Shown: in pieces, positions 23,457 through 34,664 of the stretch
How the letters are laid out: every line of letters begins with the position of its first letter
Position numbering within the stretch: position 1 is the stretch's first letter
Origin: Axinella damicornis
Lineage: Eukaryota; Porifera; Demospongiae; Axinellida; Axinellidae
Length of the DNA: 64,000 nucleotides
Assembly: GCA_963931865.1 (NCBI GenBank)
Contig: OZ007505.1
Location: forward strand, 12,247,101-12,311,100
Direction: 5' to 3'
Program-made: the position numbers and the translations under genes
The notes under the pieces: generated by a model
What the model was told of the DNA's origin: nothing
The model's input: only the letters and a program-made list of their open reading frames with translations
The model's database searches: none

Positions 23457-26400
23457 TTAGATTACATCATGAAGTTCATAGTCCAATTCTATGTCACCCT
23501 GCAGAGTTGGTTGTGGGTCATCATCAAGAGCTGGAGCCTGTGTCAGCACCTGCTTGAGCCAACTCTGGGACATCTTCTTGAAACCATCTCCTGTAGCATC
23601 TTTGAATGGTGGAGAGGTACGCCCTGTTGTTTGAACAGTGACCTGGTGATCCATCAGATGCCTTGTCATATTTTTGATATCCGAAGAAGCTTCACGAACA
23701 GTGTGTGAGGTTGAACGTGGAGTAACACCAAATTCAGCATCCGGGCAGTCGATTGGTGGTGTCTCGGGATAGTAATATACGAAATGCTGTGTGGTTCACA
23801 CCCTTTCTATGATTGGAGTGGGTCCACGCGTACGACCCATAACATTTTAAATAAGCCTCTTTCATTCCCCTTGCACATCAGCGGATGTGCTCGCGACCTC
23901 CTGAAGGGGTTAATAAGGAGGGAGGCGCCTTCTTGGCCGCCTCCATAAGAAACATGCTGCTAAGTGATACATCTTCAATGTGTTTTTCTGTGGCATCGGC
24001 TCCACTGGATCGCAGAGCTTGCTTCAGGACTCTATAATGGGAAGAAAGGGATACAATAATAAACATTCCTTACTGTGCATTGTGTAAGTGGGTCATACAG
24101 GTTGTAATGCTCCATGAGTTGATCAACAGGCTTTCCGTGACCACGCTTTCCATCCATGTTGACCGTACGGTTGTGCATGGTGATGTATGCGATGTGTTTG
24201 GGGAACTTTGCCGTGACATTAGCAATTAGGTTGGCCACTTCAATTGCATAGTTCTTGCAGCCAGTTGCTATAAATCTTGGCAGCCACCACTTCCAGTGCC
24301 GAATGATGTGTTCTCCGTGTTCATAGCGAATGGCATTCCTAAGGTCCACATAAAGATATGCCATACGTATGTAGGAATGACCGGTGCAGACCATACACAG
24401 TGTCTGAGGATGTAGCTGGGTAGAGATTTTGGGTTACGATCGCTTCAGCTGTCGTTTCCAACCACTGCAGGTTTCCCTCATGAGTAATGGAGGTGTCGGG
24501 AGACTGCACTTTCAAGTGTGTACATACTGCTGCAAGGAGGTGGCTCTTGAATGCATGCAGTATGAACTCGTCACAGACGTTGAACACCTTTCCAGACTTG
24601 TCCACTTGAACCCTACGCACAAACTCTCGAAGATTGCAGAGTGACCCAATGTGAGCAGGTGATCCCCAAAACATCATTAGCAGCACCTTCACAACCTCCC
24701 AAAGGAAGTGGAAGTCGCCTATCAAATACAGAGCTACCATGATTAGTACAGTCACTATACAAGCTAAACGTGCATTTTAAATTATACCTGGAACTTCAAG
24801 TGCCCATAGTAAGCGTTCTTTGGGAGATATATCCGATTCCCTCCATCGCTTAGCACCCCGGATGACTTTACAAGTCAGCTGGTCTCCTACAAGTATCTGC
24901 ATGTGGCAATATGGATGGAATTTAATGCACACACGTGTTTTGTTATATGAAAGTTAGTACCTCTGGTTTTCCTGAAAGCTGTGCATCTGCAACAAGTCTG
25001 ACCAAGATGTCAGTTGTTTGTGCTTTGTACTTTTCGTCTTTGAATAGGATTTCATCGGCACAACATTGGATTTCTCGACAACATGAGGGCTGTCTTTGTC
25101 TGGCACAAGTGGCTTCAGATGATCCAGACATCCAAACTCTGACACCAGAAAGTGCATCACGTACTGCACAGCTCTCATCTTTAGCTCCTGTCCATCCCCT
25201 TCACTTGGCAACATGTCTGTGATGGTCAGTGTAGATGGATCACACTGGGGAGTGGTGTCATTCCAGTCTACTTCCCAGTCTGGTAGGTGTCTGATTTCCA
25301 CTGCGAGGCGTGCAGTCACGTTGAGCATTGTAGAATGCTTATCTGTAAATTATTAGTGGACCAGCATAATCAGGGACTACGTGGGGGGCTGTAGCTTCCA
25401 CCTTCTGACATGCCTGAGGGAATGTCCTTGTTGTTTATATACCACACAGGTTTTGCAAAGTAACCCCCCCCCCCCCCCAAATTTTGTGGAGCTGCCCAAA
25501 TAATATACTAAAGAGGTAGAGAAAAGAGCACAAGGTGCTCTCATACTGACCTTCACGTTCATGCCTGACTTTCTGGTGGATGTTGACATTATCATAAACC
25601 CATATCCAGTGCCCTTCCCTCACAACTTCTAAGTACTGAGCCTCAGTTGTCAGCTGCCGCAGGTATTGCCATGCACTTACATATGAGACACACACACTGG
25701 CGTGGTTCAGTACAGCCATTGCCTATAGTGCGGATCATTGCAATAGTTATGGCTATATAACACATTGCGCTGCATACATGTAATAATTATGCTGTGTTCA
25801 TTGTTTTACCATACCTGTCTGCTTGTAGCTTGGGCTATTAGCATGAAGCTCAAAAGAAGTTGCAAACCGTTTGCCAACCGGGATCTTGCATTCAGGATTG
25901 TACACAGGGACATGATGGCCTTCCTTTGTTCCACAGTGGTTTCATCGTCGGACTGGTATCGAGCGGTGTCTCCGAGCTGGACAAACAACTGATAGAAGTC
26001 AGGTGCAATTGTCTGCACCTCGCCAGTGACAGCATCCATCAAAAACTCTGGAAAGTGGTGTGGTGTGTCTGGACCATGTATGATTTGATGGCCATGCTGC
26101 AACAGAGCGTCCATCTGTTGTGCAATCTGTGAATGTATATCTGGACGGGTTTGTGTCATGGATGGCATTAGAGTGTCCACCGAAGTTCGCTGTGATGCCT
26201 GCCCTTCAAGCTCACGAACTTTCCCTTCCAGTTGGTGAACTGTCTAGTTAGCTGTTGGTTCTGAGCCTGCAGTTCCCTAAGGTGAACTGTCTCAGTAAGC
26301 TGAGCCTGTGGAACTCCTGCAGGTTGCTGTGGTGTGCTGGGGAGCATCCCTATCATGTATGTATTCTTCTCCCGTCTGAAACGTTGCTTCTGTGCATTTG

Positions 26401-26584
26401 GAAAAGCCTCCTGGATTGCATGTGAAGCCATCTGTTTGGAGATCACATCAGACGGGAATTGTGCCATCAAACTCTCGTGAATGTCTGAAAATTTGACTCG
26501 CTTGGGTTCTGGCCCTTCATCTGGCATTTCACACTCACGGTATGATTGTTTTAACCATTCCATCCAGATATGACTCGACTCCAT
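23457..26584 (-). pseudogene. DUF6589-type transposase of the transposon, spliced, frameshifted
   Basis: Reading down from the ATG at 26584, exons were inferred at ~26584-25817, 25723-25551, 25342-24961, 24896-24788, 24718-~24415, ~24414-24076 and 24034-23878, with a possible further exon at ~23790-23457. The N-terminus is a Gln-rich coiled-coil segment. Family-like blocks are WVYDNVNIHQKVRHE, LFKDEKYKAQTTDILVRL, LVGDQLTCKVIRGAKRW, GDFHFLWEVV, YEHGEHIIRHWKWW and GKPVDQLMEHYNL, matching what I recall of DUF6589 proteins. The conserved D in DNVNIH, GDQLT and GDFHF are candidate catalytic acids (inference). Frame breaks lie near 26240, 25053 and 24415. It is convergent with the helicase gene. 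Confidence 0.8.
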
Positions 26585-26971
26585 GTTGTTCAGTTACCTT
26601 CGCACTGATATACCCCAATACTGCTGATTTTGTATAGTTCATCTGACACTTACGTATGTAGCTGAGTACCTGCTGTTACTAAGTTGTCACAATTCCTATT
26701 TGCTGACTCATTATTTTTGTGTTCCAATTGTAGTTCACCTGACACTTATGTGATGTGCTTAACTCCTATTTGCTGACTCATTCTCGTGTCCCATCTTTTG
26801 GTCATCCCACAGTCTATCTACTGCACGAAGTTACGCTATAGGCGATGACTGCTGCTGGAGCGTGGTGGTAAATATAACGGTTAGCTACACAGTGCAGCTG
26901 CGCCACAACAAGGATTGCTCTCAGCGACATGCGCTTGCCGTGATCAGGAAGTCCGAAGGTATATATAATTA

Positions 26972-27268
26972 CCTGGCTCAGTTCACCGGCCCCGGCCTTT
27001 GGGTAGCTCCGAAGGCTCCGCTGTGTTACGCTAGACGATCGAGACGCCACCGCTTTGACCTGCGAACTCACTCCGCAAGTGCGTGGGTGCATACATATTT
27101 GTGGTTGGGCCCCGCTCCCCCTACGTCCACCCTTGCGTCCACCTGACGTCACTCATGTGATGGATGATACCAGGCCTTCCGCGTTTTCGCCGCCCTTCCG
27201 TATCCGTGTATTATTGTCAACGGAAACTGAAGAACAGAAAAAACAGGGTAGGCCTGGGAACGAGGCTA
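26972..27268 (-). repeat. Right TIR of the RecQ/DUF6589 transposon
   Basis: It is the inverted counterpart of the left TIR and ends GGCCTGGGAACGAGGCTA. It keeps the TGACGTCACTCATG block at 27144-27157. It may hold the promoter of the transposase gene that starts at 26584, although no TATA box or initiator was identified in the 390 bp between. Confidence 0.9.
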
Positions 27269-27706
27269 GTGGGAAGCCACACAGTGAACATAGCGCATGC
27301 CTACTTTACGTATTCATAGTTCTAATTATGTATTCACAGTCCGTACCTGTATAGGTATAATATTATTCATGAAGCGGCGATACCAAAACCCATAATAACG
27401 TTTGTAGTGTTACTTCCACGCTGGTTTCACAGGTATTGTGACAGTGACTTCGCTGTGGGGCCACAATAATGAACATTTCAGACACATGAGCACTTCACAG
27501 ACATACATATGTACCTACATACATTCCCTCAGATTACCACCCCACACCAAAAGATCATAAGCCTAGCTTCCTGCGGAATCCTGCCCGGCAAATTTGTTAG
27601 GGTCAGATCATGTCCGACCGATACCAGTGATGGTTATGTCAGACCAGCTTTTAAAAATAATATTGTGCACTGCTATTACTGCCAAATACATTTACATGTA
27701 AGTACA

Positions 27707-28908
27707 TAGTCTCGAACCAGACTCCCAACCCAAAGGGGAGGGGGTGTCTGGGAGAGTTATAGAAAGCCATTATGGGCTACAGCTTGCATGAGGATTCCTA
27801 AGTGCCAATTAAAGGTGATTGGGTGGCTCTCAAGGAGGTGCTAGATGAATAATTGAGTTACTATCAATTCACTGTCTCCACACTGGGAGTTGGTGAAACG
27901 CGGAATACGGAATAGCGGAATAATGGAATAACTTTTTATTGACAGGAAATGAAAGTTTGAAAATGTTTTGTTCTTTGCCGACACGGCACGTGTACTGCTT
28001 ACTATCATACATGCATGATCGAGGGAGCTGTGCTGCGAGATCGAGCCACTGCTAGCTGTCCACTGCTAGCTGTATCTGGACCTACAGAGGAACTGCGAAT
28101 ACCGGGTAAGCCGTGTGGGAGACGCTGAGATGGTTGCCCTATAAAAGTTGAGGTTTGAGAAGTGCTGTGCCTGAGCAGGCTCACTGGCAAAGTTTGTGCA
28201 AAAGTTTGACTCTGCCATCCTGGAAAGCCAGGCTTTCAATATTGATCGAAGGATCTTTGTCTGTCCTCGCGACATCGGCACACATGCTGCGGAAGCAAAT
28301 TTAATACTGCCAAGACGAATAACCTCGTCACTGCGTCGTCAGCCCATGGGTAGTGAGAGCTTTAGGAGGTTGCTTTTTTAGTGCAGTCACCATCTCAGGT
28401 AGCGCTAAAACTGTCAACGGTATACCTCTCCCATAGTGTGCCGGGTTTCGTATCAACGAAGTTACGTTGAGCCAACTTCTACATCATTTTACCTTCTCTA
28501 CTTTTCCGTAGGCTAACTAGATCTCACCGTGCTGCTCACCTCTAGCTTCAGGCAACCATTGCGGTGTCCACATGGCTTGCCTAATGTCCATAGCTTCTCT
28601 TCAAGTCCAGATACAGGCTCGCAGTGGCCCGGCTATCTCGTTAACGCGTTAGCAATTGTTACCGCATATTTTCAAAATTTCATTTCCGGTCAGTAAAAAG
28701 TTATTCCGTTATTCTGTTATTCCGCTATCCCGTATTCCGTGTTTTACCGACTCCCCTCCACACTCAGCCACCTGTGACATGTCACAACCCAATTACATAG
28801 CAATCAACCAATCTGATTCATGCCACCAAAATTCCGCGGACTGCAAATTGCCATGTATGCAACTGTACCAGACTCCCCCTCCCCCTTTGGGTTGGGAGTC
28901 TGGTTCCT
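27707..28908. mobile_element. ~1.2-kb element with ~250-bp inverted ends
   Basis: The left part (CGAACCAGACTCCCAACCC, and further in CGGAATACGGAATAGCGG, GGAATAACTTTTTATTGAC) is repeated inverted on the right (TTCCGTTATTCTGTTATTCC, GGGTTGGGAGTCTGGTTC). The outer left terminus is TAGTCTCG, as in other MITEs here, while the right terminus reads GGTTCCTAAATTA and differs. No target duplication was resolved. The centre holds no recognisable gene. It is a foldback-like non-autonomous element. Confidence 0.7.
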
Positions 28909-28968
28909 AAATTAGTAGAACAATTCGATGCCCAACCAGTTATGCAATTAATTCTTTTCGAAATGCAG

Positions 28969-29722
28969 GCAAAAAGACTGGAAAGAGCCCTAGGGGGAAG
29001 GAGAATGGATTGGACTTGAAGCCTGGAAAGAAGTCAAATGGATTGGACTCGAAGCCTGGAAAGAGGCCTAGGGGGAAGGAGAAAGGATCTGACTCGAAGC
29101 CTGGAAAGCGGTCAAGGGGAAATTCCAAAAAGAAACAGAAAGGAAAGTGGCTTTGTAGGTACAGTGTACATGTACAATGTATTATGCCATACACCCTGGC
29201 TTAGCTAATCCTTTGATCTTTGGATTTACCCTTGGGTGTTTGGTTGCCAAGCAACATTTAAGGCAGCCCAGTGTCTTATCTAAACATAATTATATAGAGC
29301 TGCACAAAGTCTGTGGCTGGCTTCTATATATGTGTACATGCTCTTACATAACAACTCTGTGCTTGGAATCCTTGGATGCAGTATTTCTTTTGGTGTGCAG
29401 AAGCGAGGCCCAGAGGAACAATCATTTGAGTGGAAGCATTTAACCTACCCATCCCAACCTCCCCCCCCCCCCCCCCCCCCCCCCCCCGATTCTGCTGACC
29501 CACCTACCAAGACTGATCCCATCCCACCCACCTACCAAGACCAGTACCATCCCACCAACCCCCCCCCCCCCCCCCCCCCCCCCCCAAGAAGATATGTCTC
29601 TTTCTGAGTGTAATTTTACCTCAGAGAATCAACTCCCCCATTCACAACCTGAGAAACAAGTAAACGACCTTGGAAGCAACCCACTGACATTAGAGGTGAC
29701 TGAACTGGCGCAAAAATTGTGA
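28969..29722 (+). CDS. Last two exons of an unidentified lysine-rich, polyproline host protein
   Basis: An acceptor (TTCGAAATGCAG) opens an exon at 28969 that runs to a donor AG/GTACAG at 29158. It encodes three repeats around DSKPGKRPRGKEKGS, very basic and probably nuclear. The next exon fits in phase from the acceptor GGATGCAG at 29381 and encodes FGVQKRGPEEQSFEW, then proline runs written by two poly-C tracts (29461-29487 and 29559-29585) separated by DSADPPTKTDPIPPTYQ. As read, the frame stops shortly after the second run at RRYVSF; in the neighbouring frame a 44-residue tail starting EDMSLSECNF is open to a stop at 29722. Upstream exons were not found. Function unknown. Confidence 0.5.
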
Positions 29723-30073
29723 AGCGTCAGATACGCATAATTATTGACTACAGAATGATGCAGCCCACTCTGAAGTCTGTTCCGTCAGCACAGGGCTAGA
29801 TTTTGAACAGGCTTCTTAGGCTTGCCAACTGCACACCTCACTGGGGAGCACAGGGTCTACAGTTTCGATGTATCCGATACATTAGAGATTAATTGGCCGT
29901 CCACCTTTCCACTGCACTGGCAACAGTGAGCCTACCTCATCTGCTACCCCCTCACGTCACCACAACCTTCAATTCTCATGCCCAGCAATTGAGTTTAACA
30001 ACCCACATCATGCTCCACCTACTCAGTCTGCTCTGACCCAGCCTGTTCCTTCCATTTGGATGGAGCTTTCATG

Positions 30074-30420
30074 CAACGCCTAGTTTCAACAGTCCAACTC
30101 TCATACAACGCCTAGCTCAACAGTTCAACTCTCACCTAGCTTCAACAGTCCCAATGCCTAGCTTCAACAGTTCAACTCTCACCTAGCTTCAACAGTCCCA
30201 ATGCCTAGCTTCAACAGTTCAACTCTCACCTAGCTTCAACAGTCCCAACGCCTAGCTTCAACAGTTCAACTCTCACCTAGCTTCAACAGTCCCAACGCCT
30301 AGCTTCAACAGTTCAACTCTCACCTAGCTTCAACAGTCCCAACGCCTAGCTTCAACAGTTCAACTCTCACCTAGCTTCAACAGTCCTAACACCTAGCTTC
30401 AACAGTTCAACTCTCATACA
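30074..30420. repeat. 47-bp minisatellite
   Basis: About seven copies of a 47-bp unit begin at 30121, 30168, 30215 and so on, each containing CAGTTCAACTCTCACCTAGC and TTCAACAGTCCCAA. Within the unit the motif CCTAGCTTCAACAGT is itself duplicated. Copies differ mainly at one C/T position. There are no spacers of unique sequence, so it is not a CRISPR-like array. Confidence 0.9.
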
Positions 30421-30559
30421 ACACCTTGCTTCTCGCTTCGATCAAACTTTTGCACGTGTACGAAACGAAACGTAAACTTTTCATTGCCTGCAACTGTACT
30501 ACACACTCAGTCATCATGTGACCTCCTACACTGCCATGGGACCGCCATGTGACTCACCA

Positions 30560-30694
30560 TGCTTGAAGAGCCACCAGTCTGGGAATGCATCCCATGGGCG
30601 TAGGTGATGGAAGGATAGATGCTGGAGTGGCGCTGGCTCTGCCGGAAGGAGGAAGACTGCACCAAAACAAACTCATCCTCAGCAAAGCCTACAC
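30560..30694 (-). other. Possible host exon
   Basis: On the - strand a CA-rich acceptor side is followed by an open segment including EDEFVLVQSSSFRQSQ and YPSITYAHGMHSQTGG, then a donor-like GTGAGT just after AGCATG. The composition is plausible for a real exon, but there is no family match and no certain partner exon. Confidence 0.25.
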
Positions 30695-30703
30695 TGTGTA
30701 TGT

Positions 30704-30704
<1 letters not shown>

Positions 30705-30744
<40 letters not shown>

Positions 30745-30769
30745 GTGTGTGTGTGTTGTGTGTGTTGCA

Positions 30770-30805
<36 letters not shown>

Positions 30806-30857
30806 CATGTGTGTTGTGTGTGTGTGTTATGAGTGTGTGTGTGTGTGTGTGTGTTAT

Positions 30858-30923
<66 letters not shown>
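30705..30923. repeat. Long interrupted (GT)n microsatellite
   Basis: More than 200 bp of GT dinucleotides are broken by short interruptions such as GTTGTG, GCATG, GCGCGCGC and GTTATAAG. Open frames on both strands here are artefacts. Confidence 0.95.
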
Positions 30924-30925
<2 letters not shown>

Positions 30926-31146
30926 TAAGGGAAAGAGACAGGGAGAAGAGGGAGAAAGTACATGAAAAGACAGAAAGAGGAAGCACTTCGTTATTCTACT
31001 ACATGAAGGTCAAAGTTATACCAACCTGTGCCTCAATCTAGCTACTGACAGCTGGGGGAGTGCTTCGTTCTGAGGTATCCTCTCCATAGGGTGCAGAGTC
31101 CAGTGCACTGACAGCAGGTATCTCTTGCATTGAAGTGTTGCACTGC

Positions 31147-31316
31147 GGAAGCGGGAGGGAGGGAGGGAGGGAGGGAGGGAGGGAGGGAGGGATCGAGGGA
31201 GGGAGGGAGGGAGGGAGGGAGGGAGGGATCGAGGGAGGGAGGGAGGGAGGGAGGGAGGGAGGGAGGGAGGGAGGGAGGGAGGGGGGGAGGGAGGGAGGGA
31301 GGGAGGGAGGGAGGGA
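31147..31316. repeat. (GGGA)n microsatellite
   Basis: Tetranucleotide GGGA runs for about 170 bp with two GATCGA interruptions and one G-rich break. It generates Gly/Arg/Glu frames on + and Leu/Pro/Ser frames on -, none of which is a gene. Confidence 0.95.
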
Positions 31317-31337
31317 TGCAGTCATCGTTCACATACT

Positions 31338-31560
31338 TACATCTCAGTGTAGTGTAATTGAATGCCACCACATTGAAAAGGCACTCCAGTTCCACAGCTG
31401 TTCAATAGGTCACATCTACCTCGATAAAATCTCCTTCGCTGAGGACACGACACATTGTAGGATTCATGGTTAGCACCCATGTCAGCTGAGGCCCAATGGA
31501 GAAATCCCGAACGTATGGACCGAACGTGACCAGCTTACTGTACTTCTCAAGAGCCTTCCC
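31338..31560 (-). other. Coding-like segment fused to the broken integrase end
   Basis: The integrase-like frame loses family resemblance at about 31565 and continues as VTFGPYVRDFSIGPQLTW and onward to a TGA at 31402. After that stop the same frame reads ELECLFNVVAFNYTTLRC up to a donor-like GTAAGT near 31340. It could be a host exon beside the truncated BEL element, or element sequence I do not recognise. Confidence 0.3.
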
Positions 31561-31564
31561 CAAG

Positions 31565-34500
31565 AGCGGTGGTGCATGATAGGGTGGACAATCAAATCGT
31601 CGGCACAGAACACATTTGTGTATCATTTGTCTGACAAACTGCTTGCCCTTGACTATCCAATACTTTGTGCGGATCTCAGTGAGTGTCTCTTTCACCCCAT
31701 TGTGCATCACTCGTTCATGAGCCTCTCTCACTATAAGGCTCGTCAGGGGGTGCTTCTTGCACAACAGAACAGGATGACGAGTTGAGACGGGTAGGTCAGC
31801 ATTGCCAAGTCTTCCCTTGCAGTGGAGGAGTCCATTTTCATCGACATGCAGACTAAACTGCTTCTTCCACATTTCAAACTTCCCTTCCTCCACGGGTGAT
31901 CTCTGCGACTCCTGCAACCACAATATCTCCGCATCAAGTAAGTCGGCTGCAGTCACATCTGTGCTGGGCAATACATCAAGTTTTATGGCTTTGCACTTCA
32001 ACATCTTCACAAACTTCATCACATAGGCGGTGACCCTCAGCAATTGTGGGAGACTGCTATAGTCTTCGCAGCAGATTATTCCACCAAGGCAACAAGTTGC
32101 TGTATCTGTGATCAGCATGCTGTGGACAAGTCTGCGGTCTTTGGCCTTCATCTCCAGCAAACACTCCTCCGGCATTGTCAGCTCACTGTCGGCCACTGGG
32201 AGGGCCAGCCACCCTGGTCCCTGGCACCACAGTGTGCTCTCATCCAGCTCTTGGGGGGAAGCACCTCGTGAGGGGATGTCAGCAGGATTTTCCTTCCCTG
32301 GGCAGTGTCTCCAGAGTCCATTGGGAGAAGCCATCTGATCTCATTGACTCTATTCTGGAACAAAGGTCTCCACTCTTTCTCAATTCCCTTTATCCAGAAC
32401 AGAGCAACTTTCGAATCTGTGAAGCAGGAGACTCCGGCTAGAGGAATCTCAGACTGAAGGGCTGCAGAGACGCTTGTCACAAGCTTGGCCAATAGGAGTG
32501 CAGACAACAGCTCCAATCTTGGTTTAGTCTGCTTCTTCAAAGGTACCCGTGTCCTCGATGCTACGAAACTCCACTACGCATCCATTCTCTGTTTCAACCT
32601 TCACGTAGATGACAGCCGCATACGCTGCACTCAAGCGTATGCCTTGTAGGGTACACTTGCTCGGCTTCTTGTCGGTGGAGTGAAAGTAGCACCTTGGGAT
32701 CGACACTAATACATCCTGAAGATTGAACACCAACAACTTCCACTTGTGGAGCAATTCACTGGTCAGGGGTTCATCCCAGTCAACCGTGCTCGCGCACAGC
32801 TCTTGGAACAGCACTTTGAAGCGAATAGTTACTGGCGAGAAGAAACCAAGAGGATCATAGAATCGACTTGCAACTCCAACAATGTGCCTCTTGGTAGGCT
32901 CCGGTTCAACTGCCACATCACTAAAATCAAACACAAAGCAGTCTGTGGCAGGGTGCCACCTGACAACTAACACCTTGGTCTCCCCGTCATTTATGCGCTG
33001 GATGGTCCCCAAGGTGGCCTTTGTGTACGACTCGTCTTCTCCGCCAGGACCCAGTTCAGCTGGCGACAAACCCTCATGCCCGTCTATCTTCTGCTGCAGA
33101 GCACCGGAGTTTGTCACGAACTTTCTCAGATTGAAGCCTCCATCCTTCAACATAGATTTGGAATCAGTGTACAATCCGTATACGCGAGTTCCTCTGTTTC
33201 GGCTCCGTAGGCTAGGTCATCTACGTATATCAATCGGGAGATCTTCTGCACTGTTTCCGGGATAAACAGAGGAATGGCTTCTCAGATGGTGACTTATCGT
33301 CGCATTCAACAAAAACAGACTCGATGACACACCAAACACCACTCGTGTAAACCGAAGTGGAACAATCTCAGGCTCGTCCTTCGTGATGTCATCAATCCAC
33401 AAGAACGTCTCTGTCCTCCTCAGATACTGAGACCATTAGAAAAGCTTTCTCAATGTCTGCCGTCAACGCCACATTTTGGGCCCGAAATCTCAGAATGATA
33501 TCAAGGAGGCTCTGACCGAACTTCGGCCCGGTGTACAGACATTCATTCAGCGATGGGATACTTGAGTTGGCTGATGCATCATACATGATGCGTAACTTTG
33601 TGGTCTGTTTGTCTTCCCTCACCACTGCATGATGTGGGAGACAAAGTGTATTGCTCTGTCTTCTGCAGCTTCTGCTTCCCGTACAACCTCCACGATGCCC
33701 TTGTTGATTTGGTCTCTGATGACTGTGTCATACTGACGGAGGATCTGTGGGTTCTGTCGCAGTCGTTTGAGTAGCCGTTCAATCTCTTCTGGCTCAGCTC
33801 ACGGTTGTCAGGTAGGAGAGGATGCATCTGCTTCCATGGAAGCTGAACTTCGTATCTTCCATCCTTGAACACTAGGGTCTTCTCAAATTCTTCATAGACT
33901 GACAGTTCATCTTCCAAGAGTCTCTAGGTCCCAAAACATCTTCAGCCTCTGGTCGAGGTCTTGCTTGCTGTCTGGAGCATCCTGCACACCAACTTTCAAG
34001 GTGTGGGTTGAGATAAGGTTAACAGCAGCATCTTCTTGGGGCACTCCTTCCACAGGTCCCGACAGCACCCAACCGACTCTTGACCACCACTTCCTTGTAC
34101 CACTCCACCTGTCACTAGTTTACAGTAATGGTCGGAACCGATCAGCACATCAATCTCCAGGTTGTCATCACCATTGGAGAAGTCAGCAAGGTCCATTTCA
34201 CAGAGATGTTCGTACTTGTCTCTGGCGAGGCTGATTGGTTGAGCAGACAGCGGTTGGCAGATCATTGGTACTGTGAGCAGTGACATCACGAGATTCCCTC
34301 CATCCTTCATCTTCATTCCAAGGCTCACCACCTCACAGGTGTGCCTCTTCTCCGCGTCAGATCAAAAGGTCTTGATCAACAAGACTTCGGCACTCTCTGA
34401 ACGTAAGCCCAAAGTCTCCTTGACCCTGGTGGTGACGTACGATCTCTGACTCCCACTGTCGAGTATGATCCGGATCTCCATTGCCGACTGGGACTGCTCA

Positions 34501-34640
34501 GTGTTGTAGACACATGCCCTTGCTGTTTGCAACAGCACTGGTACCTTGGCATCCACATAGTGCATCGATGACATTGGGAGTCCATTTGCTCGCTGATGCC
34601 TACTTGTAGACTGAGGGTTGACTGGCAAGAACGCTGATGG
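31565..34640 (-). pseudogene. BEL/Pao pol relic: protease, RT, RNase H, partial integrase
   Basis: The protease-like segment includes RIILDSGSQRSYVT (DSGS active-site motif). Reverse transcriptase blocks are [35 protein letters not shown] and, in a shifted frame, [10 protein letters not shown], which keeps the YVDD catalytic motif. RNase H is represented by FTDSKVALFWIKG and HCPGKENPADIPSRG. The integrase H2C2 finger follows with HERVMHNGVKETL and CVLCRRFDCPPYHAPP, after which similarity ends. At least five frame changes or stops make this a pseudogene. Confidence 0.8.
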
Positions 34641-34664
34641 TCCAGCACTGGGAGTCGGCAGAGC

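Larger units (their letters stand above)
20541..27268. mobile_element. 6.73-kb RecQ/DUF6589 DNA transposon with long TIRs and 9-bp TSD
   Basis: The element begins TAGCCTTGTTCCCAGGCC and ends with the matching GGCCTGGGAACGAGGCTA. Its two ends form inverted repeats of about 320 and 300 bp. It is flanked by a perfect 9-bp duplication GTGGGAAGC at 20532-20540 and 27269-27277, which fixes both boundaries. It carries two convergent spliced genes, a RecQ-like helicase (+) and a DUF6589-type transposase (-). This cargo recalls the helicase-bearing Academ lineage (AcademH); the 9-bp duplication also fits Mutator-like elements, but the transposase does not look like MULE. Family assignment is inference. 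One in-frame stop and about three frameshifts suggest an inactive, fairly recent copy. Confidence 0.9.

Noticed and set aside
20541..27268. Helitron or Mutator-like assignment of the 6.7-kb element
   Set aside because: Helitrons lack TIRs and target duplications and carry Pif1-type helicases. The 9-bp duplication fits MULEs, but the transposase blocks are not MULE-like.
30074..30420. Regularly spaced repeats that might suggest a CRISPR array
   Set aside because: The units are contiguous 47-bp tandem copies without unique spacers, and the DNA is animal.
30507..31041. Cys/Val-rich and His/Thr-rich open frames
   Set aside because: They are translations of the interrupted (GT)n microsatellite.
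31038..31473. Gly/Arg/Glu-rich and Pro/Ser/Leu-rich open frames
   Set aside because: They are produced by the (GGGA)n run.
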